DNA from: Deinococcus sp. JMULE3
GTDB taxonomy: Bacteria; Deinococcota; Deinococci; Deinococcales; Deinococcaceae
DNA length: 64,000 nucleotides
Assembly (NCBI RefSeq): GCF_013337115.1
Contig: NZ_SGWE01000004.1
Location: 3,107,501 to 3,171,500 of the forward strand
Direction of reading: 5' to 3'
Shown here: positions 12,670-20,889 of the stretch, piece by piece
How the letters are laid out: every line of letters begins with the position of its first letter
Position numbering within the stretch: position 1 is the stretch's first letter
Notes under the pieces: model-generated
What the model saw: only the letters and a program-made list of their open reading frames with translations
Told to the model about the DNA's origin: nothing
Databases searched by the model: none
Made by a program: the position numbers and the translations under genes

Positions 12670-14172
12670 ATGACCATCCCACGATCCAGCGGCGTCCTGC
12701 TGCACCCCACCAGCCTCCCCGGCCCGTTCGGCATCGGCGAACTCGGCCAGTACGCCCGCGCGTTCGTCGACTGGCTCGCCCTGGCCGGACAGAAGTACTG
12801 GCAGGTCATGCCGCTGGGCCCCACCGGCTACGGCGACAGCCCCTACCAGGCGTTCAGCGCCTTCGCCGGAAACCCCTACCTGATCGACCTGAACGCCCTG
12901 CGTGAACACGGCCTGCTCAGCGACACCGAATTCAACGTCCTGCCCGAATTCAACCCCGGCAAGGTCGATTTCGGCCAGCAGTACGTGTGGCGCAACCAGA
13001 TGCTCGAACGCGCCTACGCCCGCTACGCCTTCGGCGACGCCCAGCACCTGAAACCCGACTTCGACGCCTTCAAGGCCGAGGAAGCCGACTGGCTGGACGA
13101 CTACGCGCTGTTCATGGCCCTGAAGAACGCCCACGGCGGCCTGCCCTGGAACGCCTGGGAACCCGGCACCCGCGACCGCGAACCCCAGGCGCTGGACAAC
13201 GCCCGCACCCGCCTGAAGGAAGACATCGAACGGGTGAAGTTCATCCAGTTCCTGTTCTTCCGCCAGTGGACGGTGCTGCGCCGCTACGCCGCCGAGAAGG
13301 GCATCCAGATCATCGGGGACATCCCGATCTTCGTCGCCATGGACAGCAGCGACGCCTGGGCGAACCGCGAGCAGTTCTACTTCGACGACCAGGGCCAGCC
13401 CACCGTCGTCGCGGGCGTCCCGCCCGACTACTTCAGCGAGACCGGCCAGCTGTGGGGCAACCCCCTGTACAACTGGGACGCCATGGACAAGGACGGCTAC
13501 CAGTGGTGGATCAAACGCTTCCAGGGCAGCCTGAAACTGTTCGACGTGATCCGCATCGACCACTTCCGTGGCTTCGCGGCCTCCTGGGAGATCCCGTTCC
13601 CCGCCGAGACCGCCATTCACGGCCAGTGGGTCCCCGCTAAAGGTCACGAGATGTTCGAGGCGGTCCGTCAGGCGCTGGGCACCCTGCCGATCATCGCGGA
13701 GGACCTGGGCGTCATCACGCCCGACGTGGAGAAACTCCGCGACGACTTCGAGTTCCCCGGCATGGCCGTCCTGCAGTTCGCGTTCGGCGGCGGGGACTTC
13801 AGCGTGAACGACTTCCTGCCGCACAACCTGCGGGAGAATCAGGTCGTGTACACCGGCACGCATGACAACGACACCACGCGCGGCTGGTGGCGGAACGCCG
13901 ACGAACTCGAACGGCACAACTTCCGCGTGTACACCAGCAGCGACCCCACCGAGGACACCTTCGCGGCGCAGCTGACCCGCATGGCCTTCGAGAGCCGCGC
14001 CCGGCTGGCCGTCGTGCCCCTTCAGGACCTCATGAATCTCGGCACCGAGGCCCGTATGAACCTCCCCGGCACCACCGGCGACCACAACTGGACGTGGCGC
14101 TACGCCGCCGCCGACCTCCGCCCCGACCTCGCCCGCAGTCTGCGGGACCTCACCGAGGCGACCGGCCGGTAA
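12670..14172 (+). CDS. malQ: 4-alpha-glucanotransferase (amylomaltase)
   Basis: A 500-residue GH77 enzyme that moves glucan chains between maltodextrins. It opens with SSGVLLHPTSLPGPFGIGELG and has GDSPYQAFSAFAGNPYLIDL. The catalytic blocks are IRIDHFRGF (nucleophile Asp), IIAEDLGVIT (acid/base Glu) and GTHDNDTTRGWW (third Asp). About 500 residues is the compact bacterial form without an extra N-domain. The ATG at 12670 has GGAGG 9 nt upstream, and family homology starts within 5 residues. It is monocistronic in appearance; the spaced TTCCAC repeats upstream suggest sugar-responsive control, which is inference. Confidence 0.97.
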   Translation: MTIPRSSGVLLHPTSLPGPFGIGELGQYARAFVDWLALAGQKYWQVMPLGPTGYGDSPYQAFSAFAGNPYLIDLNALREHGLLSDTEFNVLPEFNPGKVDFGQQYVWRNQMLERAYARYAFGDAQHLKPDFDAFKAEEADWLDDYALFMALKNAHGGLPWNAWEPGTRDREPQALDNARTRLKEDIERVKFIQFLFFRQWTVLRRYAAEKGIQIIGDIPIFVAMDSSDAWANREQFYFDDQGQPTVVAGVPPDYFSETGQLWGNPLYNWDAMDKDGYQWWIKRFQGSLKLFDVIRIDHFRGFAASWEIPFPAETAIHGQWVPAKGHEMFEAVRQALGTLPIIAEDLGVITPDVEKLRDDFEFPGMAVLQFAFGGGDFSVNDFLPHNLRENQVVYTGTHDNDTTRGWWRNADELERHNFRVYTSSDPTEDTFAAQLTRMAFESRARLAVVPLQDLMNLGTEARMNLPGTTGDHNWTWRYAAADLRPDLARSLRDLTEATGR

Positions 14173-14180
14173 GCACAGCC

Positions 14181-14245
14181 GAACGTTGAAGGTTGATGGT
14201 TGATAGAGGGTCGTCGGGCCTTCCATCGACCATCAACCTTTCCCC
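14181..14245. repeat. Heptamer-armed intergenic hairpin H1
   Basis: The left arm reads GTTGAAG-GTTGATG-GTTGATA (14185-14205). The right arm (14219-14240) is the reverse complement of AGGTTGATGGTCGATGGAAGG. Both arms are tandem 7-nt units in register, so they pair over about 20 bp around a 13-nt loop. It follows the malQ stop by 8 nt and may act as a terminator. The same GTTGATG heptamer builds H5 at 60 kb. Confidence 0.75.
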
Positions 14246-14251
14246 ATCCAC

Positions 14252-14257
14252 TACCCT
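14252..14257 (+). promoter_or_regulatory. -10 element of the adenosyltransferase gene (leaderless type)
   Basis: TACCCT ends 7 nt before the ATG at 14265; no ribosome-binding site is present. Confidence 0.6.
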
Positions 14258-14264
14258 GTGGGGC

Positions 14265-14822
14265 ATGAAGCTCTACACCAAGACCGGGGACGGCGGCACC
14301 ACGGGCCTGTACGGCGCGGACCGCGTCAGCAAGGCGAACATCCGCGTGGAAGCGTACGGCACCGTGGACGAACTGAACAGCGCCATCGGCCTGGCCCGCG
14401 CGCACGGCCCCAGCGCCGCGATGGACGCCGACCTGGAGTACCTCCAGAACGCCCTGTTCGACGTCGGCGCGGACCTCGCCACGCGCAGCGGCACCACGTA
14501 CGAGAAGAAGATCAGCCGCATGGACGAGCAGGACACCGCGTTCATCGAGGCGATGATCGACCGCTACCAGGAGGACGCGCCGCCCTTCACGGGCTTCGTG
14601 CACCCCGGCGGCACCCCGGTCGCCGCGAGCCTGCACGTCGCCCGCACCGTCGCCCGCCGCGCCGAACGCGAGGTGATCCGCCTGCTGCACGAGGAGGACG
14701 CCAACGCGCACGTGCAGGTGTACCTGAACCGCCTGTCCGACCTGCTGTTCGTCATGGCCCGCGCCGCGAACCAGGCCGCCGGGATCGGGGAACACGCTTG
14801 GCTGGTCAAGGGTCGCCGCTGA
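14265..14822 (+). CDS. Cob(I)yrinic acid a,c-diamide adenosyltransferase, PduO type
   Basis: A 185-residue ATP:corrinoid adenosyltransferase that attaches the 5'-deoxyadenosyl group of ATP to cob(I)alamin. Family marks: MKLYTKTGDGGTTGLYGADRVSK, the P-loop-like start of the PduO fold; VEAYGTVDELNSAIGLA; and the C-terminal HVARTVARRAEREV and LNRLSDLLFVMAR helices. The start at 14265 is set by homology (MKLYTKTGDGG) and by the -10 placement. A -strand gene block begins just beyond it with convergent orientation (14881), and the 58-bp gap holds GGGGGGCGACG/CGTCGCCCCCC, a shared terminator hairpin (about 14838-14869). Confidence 0.94.
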   Translation: MKLYTKTGDGGTTGLYGADRVSKANIRVEAYGTVDELNSAIGLARAHGPSAAMDADLEYLQNALFDVGADLATRSGTTYEKKISRMDEQDTAFIEAMIDRYQEDAPPFTGFVHPGGTPVAASLHVARTVARRAEREVIRLLHEEDANAHVQVYLNRLSDLLFVMARAANQAAGIGEHAWLVKGRR

Positions 14823-14880
14823 GCCAATGAACGAGAGGGGGGGCGACGTGCGTGTGCCGTCGCCCCCCTTCGTCACGCGG

Positions 14881-15687
14881 TTACTCCAGCGCCTTGCCGC
14901 AGTGCGGGCAGCAGGCCGCCGTTTCCTGCTGGCGCAGGCGCGAGAGCTCCTCGGCGAACCCGCTGGCGATCATGCCCGCCGGGAGGGCCACCATGCCCAC
15001 CCCGAACAGCATGATCAGCCCGGCCGCCGCCTTGCCCAGCGGCGTGGCCGGGTACACGTCCCCATACCCGGTGGTGGTGAGGGTCACGACCGCCCACCAC
15101 AGCGCCTGCGGGATGCTCTCGAAGCCCTTGGTGCCCGCGCTGGATTCCACCTGATACAGCAGGCTGGCCGCGATGAACACGAGCACCAGCACGATCAGCA
15201 CCGTGGACAGCAGTTCCCCGGTCCGCTGCCGGATCACCCGCCCGATCAGCTGCAGCGAGTCCGAGTAGCGGCCCAGTTTCAGCAGGCTCAGGAGTTTCAA
15301 CAGGCGCAGGCCGCGCAGGCTCGCCAGGGCGGTCGTGGCGGGCACCATCAGCGAGATCAGGACCAGCAGGTCGATCAGCGGCAGCGGCGACGTCGCGTAG
15401 TGCAGGTACGACCGGGGAGTGCCATCAAAGCCGGGCCTCAGCGGCGTGACGTACAGCCGCCCCAGGTACTCCAGACCGAACACGAACGCGCACACGTAGT
15501 CGAACGCGCGGATGACCGGGCCGTACTCCCGCGCGATGTCCGGGACGGTGCCCAGGATCGTCACCACGATCGTCAGCAGGATCAGCGTGACGAGCAGCGC
15601 ATTGAACAGCCGCTCGGCGGGACCCGCCCCGTCACTCGGGTCGAGGAACGAGTGCAGTTTCACCCGGAAGGTCGTGGGCGCACTCAT
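14881..15687 (-). CDS. Voltage-gated-type potassium/ion channel with C-terminal CxxC
   Basis: A 268-residue six-helix ion channel. A short cytoplasmic N-terminus (LHSFLDPSDGAG) precedes S1 (LFNALLVTLILLTIVVTIL), S2, S3, an S4-like helix with spaced arginines and lysines (SLRGLRLLKLLSLLKLGR) and S5. The pore helix carries the K+-type filter TLTTTGYGDVYP, followed by S6 (GLIMLFGVGMVALPAGMIASGFAEEL). The C-tail holds CCPHCGK, a possible half zinc site. TTTGYGD argues for K+ selectivity. The ATG overlaps the stop of the YgiC-like gene (ATGA), which ties the channel to that cassette. Channels next to YgiC/YjfC-type ATP-grasp genes suggest a membrane-linked system, though the link is inference. Confidence 0.92.
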   Translation of the reverse strand: MSAPTTFRVKLHSFLDPSDGAGPAERLFNALLVTLILLTIVVTILGTVPDIAREYGPVIRAFDYVCAFVFGLEYLGRLYVTPLRPGFDGTPRSYLHYATSPLPLIDLLVLISLMVPATTALASLRGLRLLKLLSLLKLGRYSDSLQLIGRVIRQRTGELLSTVLIVLVLVFIAASLLYQVESSAGTKGFESIPQALWWAVVTLTTTGYGDVYPATPLGKAAAGLIMLFGVGMVALPAGMIASGFAEELSRLRQQETAACCPHCGKALE

Positions 15688-16847
15688 GCGGGCAGCACCA
15701 CGTGCGGCGCGAAGGTGGCGCGGTTGTCCGTCACGCGCGAGCGGCCCTCGCGGATACCCAGGCCGCACACCTCGTCCCCCGCGATCCACACGCCCAGCAC
15801 CGGGTACCGGGGGCCGTCCGCAGCCTGCGCGGTGGGCAGTTCCGTGTACGCCTGCTCGACCACGGGCAGGTCCGCGTACGCGCCGGGCGTGCTGGCCTGA
15901 CCGGGCAGCTGCACGTTCTGGCCCTCGCGGGAGAACAGCGGTTTGCGCACCACGTCCGCCCCCAGCGCGCCGGACGTCAGCGTGGCGGGCAGCAGGTTCG
16001 GGTGGCCGGGGTTCAGTTCGTGCAGCAGCGCCAGCAGGCCCTTGCTGCCGGTCACGGCCTTCCACAGCGGCTCGATGAAGCGCGTGCCGGTGCTCGCCAG
16101 GAACGCCGAATCGCGCGATTCCCACGCGAACTCGAACGGCCACAGCCACATCAGCTGCCGGATGGGCAGACTCCAGGTGTCCAGCAGGTACGCCTCCGTG
16201 GGGCTGGTGCCCAGCTCCTCGGTGAAGATGAACGACGTGCGCAGCCCAGCCGCCTCGGCCAGTTCCCGCAGGTACGTGACGGTCGCCGCGTCCTCCTCGA
16301 CGCGGGCGCTGGAGAACGCCACCTCGGTCAGGCCCCGCGCGGCCTTCAGGTGCGCCCACTGCTCGGTCAGGCCCTCATGGATGGTGTTCCACTGCGTCGC
16401 CCCGGTGGGCAGCTCACCGCGCGCCCGCTGATCCTCGAGCCACTGCCACTGACTGACCGCCGCCTCCAGCAGACTGGTGGGCGTCTGCGCGTTCACCTCC
16501 AGCAGCTTCACGCCGCCCCCGCCGTCATACGCGAGGTCCAGGCGCATGTACACCGTCGGGTCGTCCTGCTCCCAGGAGTCCCGCACGGCACTGTGCAGGA
16601 ACGCGGGGATGCCCAGTTCCGCCAGCCGCCCGCGTTCGATGGCGTGCCCGGTGGCCTCCAGCACCAGAGTCGTGAGGTCCTGACTGGCCGTGCGCAGGTG
16701 CTCGATCTGCGCGGGCGTGAAGGCGTAGTACCCGTCCTCGCTCCAGTACGGCACCGGATGCTCGGGCGTGGGCGCGAACCACGTGAACCCCACCTCGCGC
16801 AGCCGCGCCTCCCAGTCCGGGCGGGGGGTGACGGTCCGCCGGATCAT
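15684..16847 (-). CDS. ygiC: YgiC-like glutathionylspermidine-synthase-family ATP-grasp ligase
   Basis: A 387-residue protein matching the synthetase domain of the glutathionylspermidine synthase family, with the length and layout of E. coli YgiC and no amidase (CHAP) domain. Seen: [15 protein letters not shown] and [18 protein letters not shown] near the N-terminus; [23 protein letters not shown], the metal/ATP-binding heart; [42 protein letters not shown]; and a [12 protein letters not shown] tail. ATP-grasp members join a carboxylate to an amine; the substrates of YgiC-type enzymes are not established. It overlaps a YgiB-like lipoprotein gene upstream and a channel gene downstream (both ATGA), so the three are almost certainly cotranscribed. 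Confidence 0.93.
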   Translation of the reverse strand: MIRRTVTPRPDWEARLREVGFTWFAPTPEHPVPYWSEDGYYAFTPAQIEHLRTASQDLTTLVLEATGHAIERGRLAELGIPAFLHSAVRDSWEQDDPTVYMRLDLAYDGGGGVKLLEVNAQTPTSLLEAAVSQWQWLEDQRARGELPTGATQWNTIHEGLTEQWAHLKAARGLTEVAFSSARVEEDAATVTYLRELAEAAGLRTSFIFTEELGTSPTEAYLLDTWSLPIRQLMWLWPFEFAWESRDSAFLASTGTRFIEPLWKAVTGSKGLLALLHELNPGHPNLLPATLTSGALGADVVRKPLFSREGQNVQLPGQASTPGAYADLPVVEQAYTELPTAQAADGPRYPVLGVWIAGDEVCGLGIREGRSRVTDNRATFAPHVVLPA

Positions 16848-17203
16848 CCGCCGTACCCGCTGCCCGAGCTGCTCGCGCGGGCCGAGGTGGTGAACCCGCC
16901 CCTCGACACGCTCGACGCCTCGTTCACACTAGAAGAACCGGAGGAGGACCGGGTGGCCGCGCGGGCCGCGACGCCCGCCGCGACCGCCCTGGCGACCTTG
17001 CTCGTACTCTTCCCGGTCTTCAGCTTGACGCTGTCGTCACAGTCGATCTCGCCGTCGAGTTCGAGTTCACAGCCGTCCGGGACGGTCTGCGCGCCGTACT
17101 GCGCGTACGGCTGGTTCACCTGCTGCGCGGGCTGGTTCGCGCACGACGCGATCAGGGCGGGGAGGACGGCGGTCATCAGGGGCAGGCTGAACTCTTTAGG
17201 CAT
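16844..17203 (-). CDS. YgiB-like (DUF1190-type) lipoprotein A
   Basis: A 119-residue predicted lipoprotein: signal [20 protein letters not shown] followed by Cys (lipobox LIASC). The mature part has a short acidic Cys-containing segment ([16 protein letters not shown]), an Ala/Arg/Ser-rich stretch and the tail [22 protein letters not shown]. The RGGF-then-terminal-GG tail is shared with the paralogue at 17263 and, as I recall, with E. coli YgiB, whose gene is next to ygiC. I therefore read it as the YgiB partner of the ATP-grasp gene it overlaps. CGGAG precedes the ATG. A terminal Gly-Gly could be a ligation site, but this is conjecture. Confidence 0.8.
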   Translation of the reverse strand: MPKEFSLPLMTAVLPALIASCANQPAQQVNQPYAQYGAQTVPDGCELELDGEIDCDDSVKLKTGKSTSKVARAVAAGVAARAATRSSSGSSSVNEASSVSRGGFTTSARASSSGSGYGG

Positions 17204-17262
17204 GGGGACTCCGGCACGCGCCGGTCGAGGAGCGCGCAAAGAACGAGTGGGTGAAGTGGAAG

Positions 17263-17631
17263 TCAGCCGCCGAAGCTGCCCGAGCGGGCGCCGGACATGA
17301 AGCCACCCCGGCTGACGGGCGCATTGAAGTTGCCGTACGAGCCGCGTTTGCTGTCGTAGGTCAGGCCCGCGCCGGACACCTTGCCCAGGCGGTCGTAGCC
17401 GACGTAGCGGGTGGTGCCGCTCACGACCCGCACGTACGGGCCGTAGTAGCCGCCGCCCGAGCGGTACACGCAGGGGTTGCTCAGGCCCCGGTCGATCAGG
17501 ACGCGGTTGGCGATCAGGCACTGCTCGTAGCTGCTGTACGTGGTCCGGGAGTACCGGTCCAGGTCGTTCCCGCAGGAGGCCAGCAGGACCGGCAGGGCCG
17601 CCATCAGCGGGAAGGTGAAGGACTTGCTCAT
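17263..17631 (-). CDS. YgiB-like (DUF1190-type) lipoprotein B
   Basis: A 122-residue predicted lipoprotein: signal [19 protein letters not shown] then Cys (lipobox LLASC). The mature part contains [14 protein letters not shown], a [11 protein letters not shown] segment and [20 protein letters not shown], and ends [16 protein letters not shown]. The signal peptide and the tail are plainly paralogous to lipoprotein A, but the middles differ, so the two may present different ligands with a common tail. The ATG overlaps the stop of the MocR gene (ATGA). A 59-bp gap separates it from lipoprotein A. Confidence 0.82.
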   Translation of the reverse strand: MSKSFTFPLMAALPVLLASCGNDLDRYSRTTYSSYEQCLIANRVLIDRGLSNPCVYRSGGGYYGPYVRVVSGTTRYVGYDRLGKVSGAGLTYDSKRGSYGNFNAPVSRGGFMSGARSGSFGG

Positions 17632-19157
17632 GCTTCACAGTACGGCGTGAGGCCCGCGCGGGTTGCACACCTTCGCAGGGTGCCCGCGATCACCCGTCCA
17701 CCTGCCGCCGCCTGCGCCGCGCTGAGGCCCCCATGCCCCAGCAGCAGCGCGTTCGGGGCCGTGCCCAGCGTGTAGGTGTCCAGGGTGGTCACGTGAACGC
17801 CCAGCGCGGCCAGTTCCGCCGCCACAACTGAAGCGGGCAGCGCGGGGTGGAGGTGCAGGCAGACGTGCAGGCCCGCCTCGATGCCGCCCAGGTGCGCCAG
17901 TCCGTCCAGACCATTCAGTGATTCGGTCAGCGCCGCGCGGACCTGCGCGTGCCAGCGGCGCGAGCGGCGGATGTGCCGGTCCACGTGCCCGCCGGTCAGC
18001 AGGTGCGTCAGGGCCGCCTGGACCTGCACGGGCGGCCCGAAGTCCAGCAGCGTCCGCGCCCGCACCAGCCGCGAGAGCAGCAGCGGGGCCGCCACCACGA
18101 ATCCCGTCCGCACCGAGGGCGTCAGGACCTTGCTCAGCGTGCCCAGGTACAGCACCCGCCCCCCCGCGCCCGTCTGCGCCGCCAGCGCGGCCAGGGGCGG
18201 CAGCGGGGGCGCGCCGTAGCGGAACTCGCCGTCGTAGTCGTCCTCGACGATCAGCGCGTCGTGCCGGGCCGCCCACTCCAGCAGCGCCAGCCGCCGGGGC
18301 AGGCACATGCGGCCCCCCAGCGGAAACTGGTGGCTGGGCGTCACGTACAACAGCCGCGCGGCGGGCGTGTCCGCGTTCACGATCAGGCCGTCCACGTCCA
18401 CCGGCACGGGAACGACCTCGTGCCCGGCGTCCAGCAGCACCTGCCGCGCCGCGCGGTACCCCGGATTCTCCATCAGCACCCGCGACCCCGGCGGCAGCAG
18501 CGAGCGCACGATCAGGTTCAGGGCGTGCAGCGTCCCGCCCGTCACCAGGACGTCCTCGGCCTGCGCGCCCAGCCCGCGCTGCCGCCCCGCGAACGCCGCC
18601 AGGGCCGCGCGCAGCCGCTGTTCGCCCGCCGGATCGGCGTAATCGCCGCTGACCTCCTCGCGCGCCGCGTCCGCCCAGGCCTGCCGCCACGCGCGGCGGT
18701 CCAGGGTGGCGGTGCCGGTCACGCCTACCCGGAAGTCCAGCCCCGGCCGCGCGCCATGCCCGTCCACCGGCAGCGGCGGCATGACCGGCAGCCACGCCGG
18801 GACGCCCGACGCGCCAGTCGGAACCTGCGGGGCGGGCGCGGGTGTCTCGTCGCGCACGCGGGTGCCGCGCCCCACCTCGGCCTGCGCCGTGCCGTCCGCG
18901 AGCAGTTCCGCGTAAGCCGCCTCCACGACGCCGCGCGTGACCCCCAGCGTCCGCGCCAGCGTGCGCGTGCCGGGCAGCGGCGTGCCGCCCGGCAGCAGGC
19001 CCGACAGGACCGCCTCGCGGATCTGCCGGGCCAGTTGCGCGTGCAGCGCCTCCGTCTGGTCGCGGCGCAGGTCCAGCGGGAAGGGCAGCTCATCCGCACG
19101 GGCCGCCAGTGGCCCCCGCACCTGAGCGGGAAGTGGAGCTTTCGAGGGGGCCACCAT
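17628..19157 (-). CDS. MocR/PdxR-type transcriptional regulator (GntR HTH plus aminotransferase-like domain)
   Basis: A 509-residue fusion of an N-terminal GntR winged helix (about residues 25-95, [40 protein letters not shown]) to a fold-type I aminotransferase-like effector domain (about 140-509). The PLP site is intact: [28 protein letters not shown] and [17 protein letters not shown], whose Lys should form the aldimine. MocR proteins sense PLP or an amino-substrate. It is transcribed divergently from a five-gene operon across only 18 bp, and its stop overlaps lipoprotein B, so it may control both sides. The start at 19157 is supported by TAGAGT 7 nt upstream. Confidence 0.92.
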   Translation of the reverse strand: MVAPSKAPLPAQVRGPLAARADELPFPLDLRRDQTEALHAQLARQIREAVLSGLLPGGTPLPGTRTLARTLGVTRGVVEAAYAELLADGTAQAEVGRGTRVRDETPAPAPQVPTGASGVPAWLPVMPPLPVDGHGARPGLDFRVGVTGTATLDRRAWRQAWADAAREEVSGDYADPAGEQRLRAALAAFAGRQRGLGAQAEDVLVTGGTLHALNLIVRSLLPPGSRVLMENPGYRAARQVLLDAGHEVVPVPVDVDGLIVNADTPAARLLYVTPSHQFPLGGRMCLPRRLALLEWAARHDALIVEDDYDGEFRYGAPPLPPLAALAAQTGAGGRVLYLGTLSKVLTPSVRTGFVVAAPLLLSRLVRARTLLDFGPPVQVQAALTHLLTGGHVDRHIRRSRRWHAQVRAALTESLNGLDGLAHLGGIEAGLHVCLHLHPALPASVVAAELAALGVHVTTLDTYTLGTAPNALLLGHGGLSAAQAAAGGRVIAGTLRRCATRAGLTPYCEA

Positions 19158-19175
19158 GCCCCCTACTCTACGCCC
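19158..19175. promoter_or_regulatory. 18-bp divergent promoter with overlapping -10 elements
   Basis: The whole gap between two divergent start codons is 18 bp. Plus strand: TACTCT (19164-19169) ends 6 nt before the ATG at 19176. Minus strand: TAGAGT (19170-19165) ends 7 nt before the ATG at 19157. The two -10 hexamers overlap by five bases, so polymerase can occupy only one direction at a time. Both mRNAs would be leaderless. Confidence 0.65.
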
Positions 19176-19643
19176 ATGACCGAACCCCGTGACCTCCGCC
19201 CCATTCCGCCCGCGCAGGCGCATCTGGCCCTCCCGGCCCTGCGCGCCCTGCGGCCCGTATCACCCCACACTGCCAGCCCGGACGCCCTGCGCGCCTTCCT
19301 GACCACCACTGGCCCCGAGGGCTACGCGCTGGTCGGCGCGTTCGAACCGCGCCGCGAGGAGGCCGTCGCCGTCGCCGGGTACCGCGTCATGCACCTGCTC
19401 TGGGCCGGGCGCACGCTGTACGTGGACGACCTGAGCACCCTCCCCGAATACCGTGGACGCGGCCACGCCCGCGCGCTGCTGCACTGGCTGGAGGGCCGCG
19501 CCCGCGAACTGGCCTGCGCGGAACTGCACCTCGACTCCGGAGTGGGGGAGACCCGCCACGCCGCGCACCGCCTGTACCACCGCGCCGGAATGAACGTCAC
19601 CGCGCACCACTTCAGCCTCCCGCTGAGCCGGGGGATGGCATGA
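19176..19643 (+). CDS. GNAT family N-acetyltransferase
   Basis: A 155-residue acetyltransferase with the acetyl-CoA loop DLSTLPEYRGRGHARALLHWLE (motif A, R/Q-x-x-G-x-G/A) around residue 88 and the late HAAHRLYHRAGMNVTAHHF segment typical of small GNATs. The substrate is unknown. It is the first gene of a tightly overlapping operon (GNAT, DJ-1-like, PNPOx-like, DUF, EamA) under the MocR-facing promoter. Its stop overlaps the next start as ATGA. Confidence 0.9.
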   Translation: MTEPRDLRPIPPAQAHLALPALRALRPVSPHTASPDALRAFLTTTGPEGYALVGAFEPRREEAVAVAGYRVMHLLWAGRTLYVDDLSTLPEYRGRGHARALLHWLEGRARELACAELHLDSGVGETRHAAHRLYHRAGMNVTAHHFSLPLSRGMA

Positions 19644-20260
19644 CGTTTACCGTCGGTATCCTGATCTTCGACGGCATCGAGGTCCTCGACCTGGGCGGCC
19701 CCTTTGAGGTCCTGAGTGTCGCCACGCGACTGGCCGGTCGGGACGGCGAGGCGGCGCCCTTCCAGCCGGTCCTGATCAGCGCGTCTGGCGCCCCGGCGGT
19801 CGGGCGAGGGGGTTTCCGGGTCCTGCCGCACGCCACGCTGGACGATCATCCGCCGCTGGACGTGCTGATCGTGCCCGGCGGCGTGATGGACGCCCCGCTG
19901 GCCGACCCGCGCGTGCGTGAGTGGGTGCGGGCGCAGGCGGCGCGGGTGGAGGTCCTCGCCTCGATCTGCACCGGCGCGTTCCTGCTCGCCTCGGAGGGCC
20001 TGCTGGACGGCCTGCGCGTCACCACCCACTGGGAAGATCAGGCGGACCTGCAGGCGCAGTTCCCGGCGCTGACGGTCGTGCCGGACGTCGCCTGGGTGGA
20101 CTCGGGCGCGGTGGTCACGTCCGGCGGGATCAGCGCGGGCATCGACATGACCCTGCACCTCGTCGGGCGGCTGCACTCGCACGCGCTGGCCGAACGCACC
20201 GCCCGCCAGATGGAATTCCGCTGGACGGGTCAGGGCCTGCTGGACGGGGTGAACCCGTGA
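19640..20260 (+). CDS. DJ-1/PfpI family protein (isonitrile hydratase-like)
   Basis: A 206-residue class I glutamine-amidotransferase-like protein. It has VGILIFDGIEVLDLGGPFEVL at the N-terminus, LIVPGG, the nucleophile elbow ASICTGAFLLASEGLL with the Cys, and the TTHWEDQADLQAQFP segment seen in isonitrile hydratase-like and AraC-linked DJ-1 proteins. It has no HTH domain, so it is an enzyme-type member. The reaction here is unknown; isocyanide hydration or amide chemistry are possibilities. It overlaps both neighbours (ATGA before, GTGA after). Confidence 0.9.
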   Translation: MTFTVGILIFDGIEVLDLGGPFEVLSVATRLAGRDGEAAPFQPVLISASGAPAVGRGGFRVLPHATLDDHPPLDVLIVPGGVMDAPLADPRVREWVRAQAARVEVLASICTGAFLLASEGLLDGLRVTTHWEDQADLQAQFPALTVVPDVAWVDSGAVVTSGGISAGIDMTLHLVGRLHSHALAERTARQMEFRWTGQGLLDGVNP

Positions 20261-20889
20261 CCGGCTTCTACGACCCCACCCACCGTGACCCCAGCGTGGG
20301 CCGCCGCCCGCAGAACCGCCGGGACGACGCCTGGATCGAAGACCTGCTGTTGCGTGTGCCGCTGGGCCGCGTGGCGACCGTGTATCACGGCGAGGATGGC
20401 CGCGTGTGGCCGTTCGTGACGCCGCTGGCCTTCGCGTACCGCCCCGAAACGCACGACCTCGTGTATCACACGAATGTCGTGGGCCGCCTGCGCGCGAACA
20501 CCGAACAGGCCGAGGCGCACGGGCACCCCGTGACCTTTGAGGTCACCGAGACCGGCGCGCTGCTGCCCAGCAACTCCCCGCTGGAACTGAGCGTGCAGTA
20601 CCGCTCCGTGATCGTGTTCGGCACCGCCCGCGTCCTGCACGGCGAGGACGCCCGCGCGGCCCTGACCACCCTCAGCGAACGGGTCTTTCCTGGCCTGCGT
20701 GTGGGCACGCACACCCGTCCCATCACGGACGCCGATCTGGCCCGCACCGCCGTGTACGCCCTGAGCATCGAACGCTGGAGCGGCAAGGAGAACTGGGCGG
20801 ACGGCGCCGCGCAGGAGGACGGCTGGCCCGCGCTGCCCGCGCACCTTGCTCAGCTGCGCCCCAGTCACCCGGAGGCCACCCATGAGTGA
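20257..20889 (+). CDS. Pyridoxamine 5'-phosphate oxidase-family flavin-binding protein (NimA-like)
   Basis: A 210-residue split-barrel flavoprotein. The core runs LLRVPLGRVATVYHGEDGRV, PFVTPLAFAYRPETHDLVYHTN, VTFEVTETGALLPSN and YRSVIVFGTARVL, the pattern of NimA-like flavin-nucleotide-binding proteins. The first 25 residues (DPTHRDPSVGRRPQNRRDD) form a polar arm. GTG start overlapping the previous stop. A PNPOx-like protein facing a PLP-binding MocR regulator hints at vitamin B6 or amine chemistry, but the family is broad and this is inference. Confidence 0.86.
   Translation: MTGFYDPTHRDPSVGRRPQNRRDDAWIEDLLLRVPLGRVATVYHGEDGRVWPFVTPLAFAYRPETHDLVYHTNVVGRLRANTEQAEAHGHPVTFEVTETGALLPSNSPLELSVQYRSVIVFGTARVLHGEDARAALTTLSERVFPGLRVGTHTRPITDADLARTAVYALSIERWSGKENWADGAAQEDGWPALPAHLAQLRPSHPEATHE

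Noticed and set aside
12613..14226. Long minus-strand frame antisense to malQ
   Set aside because: malQ on the plus strand has all GH77 motifs; the antisense frame is an effect of high GC codon usage.
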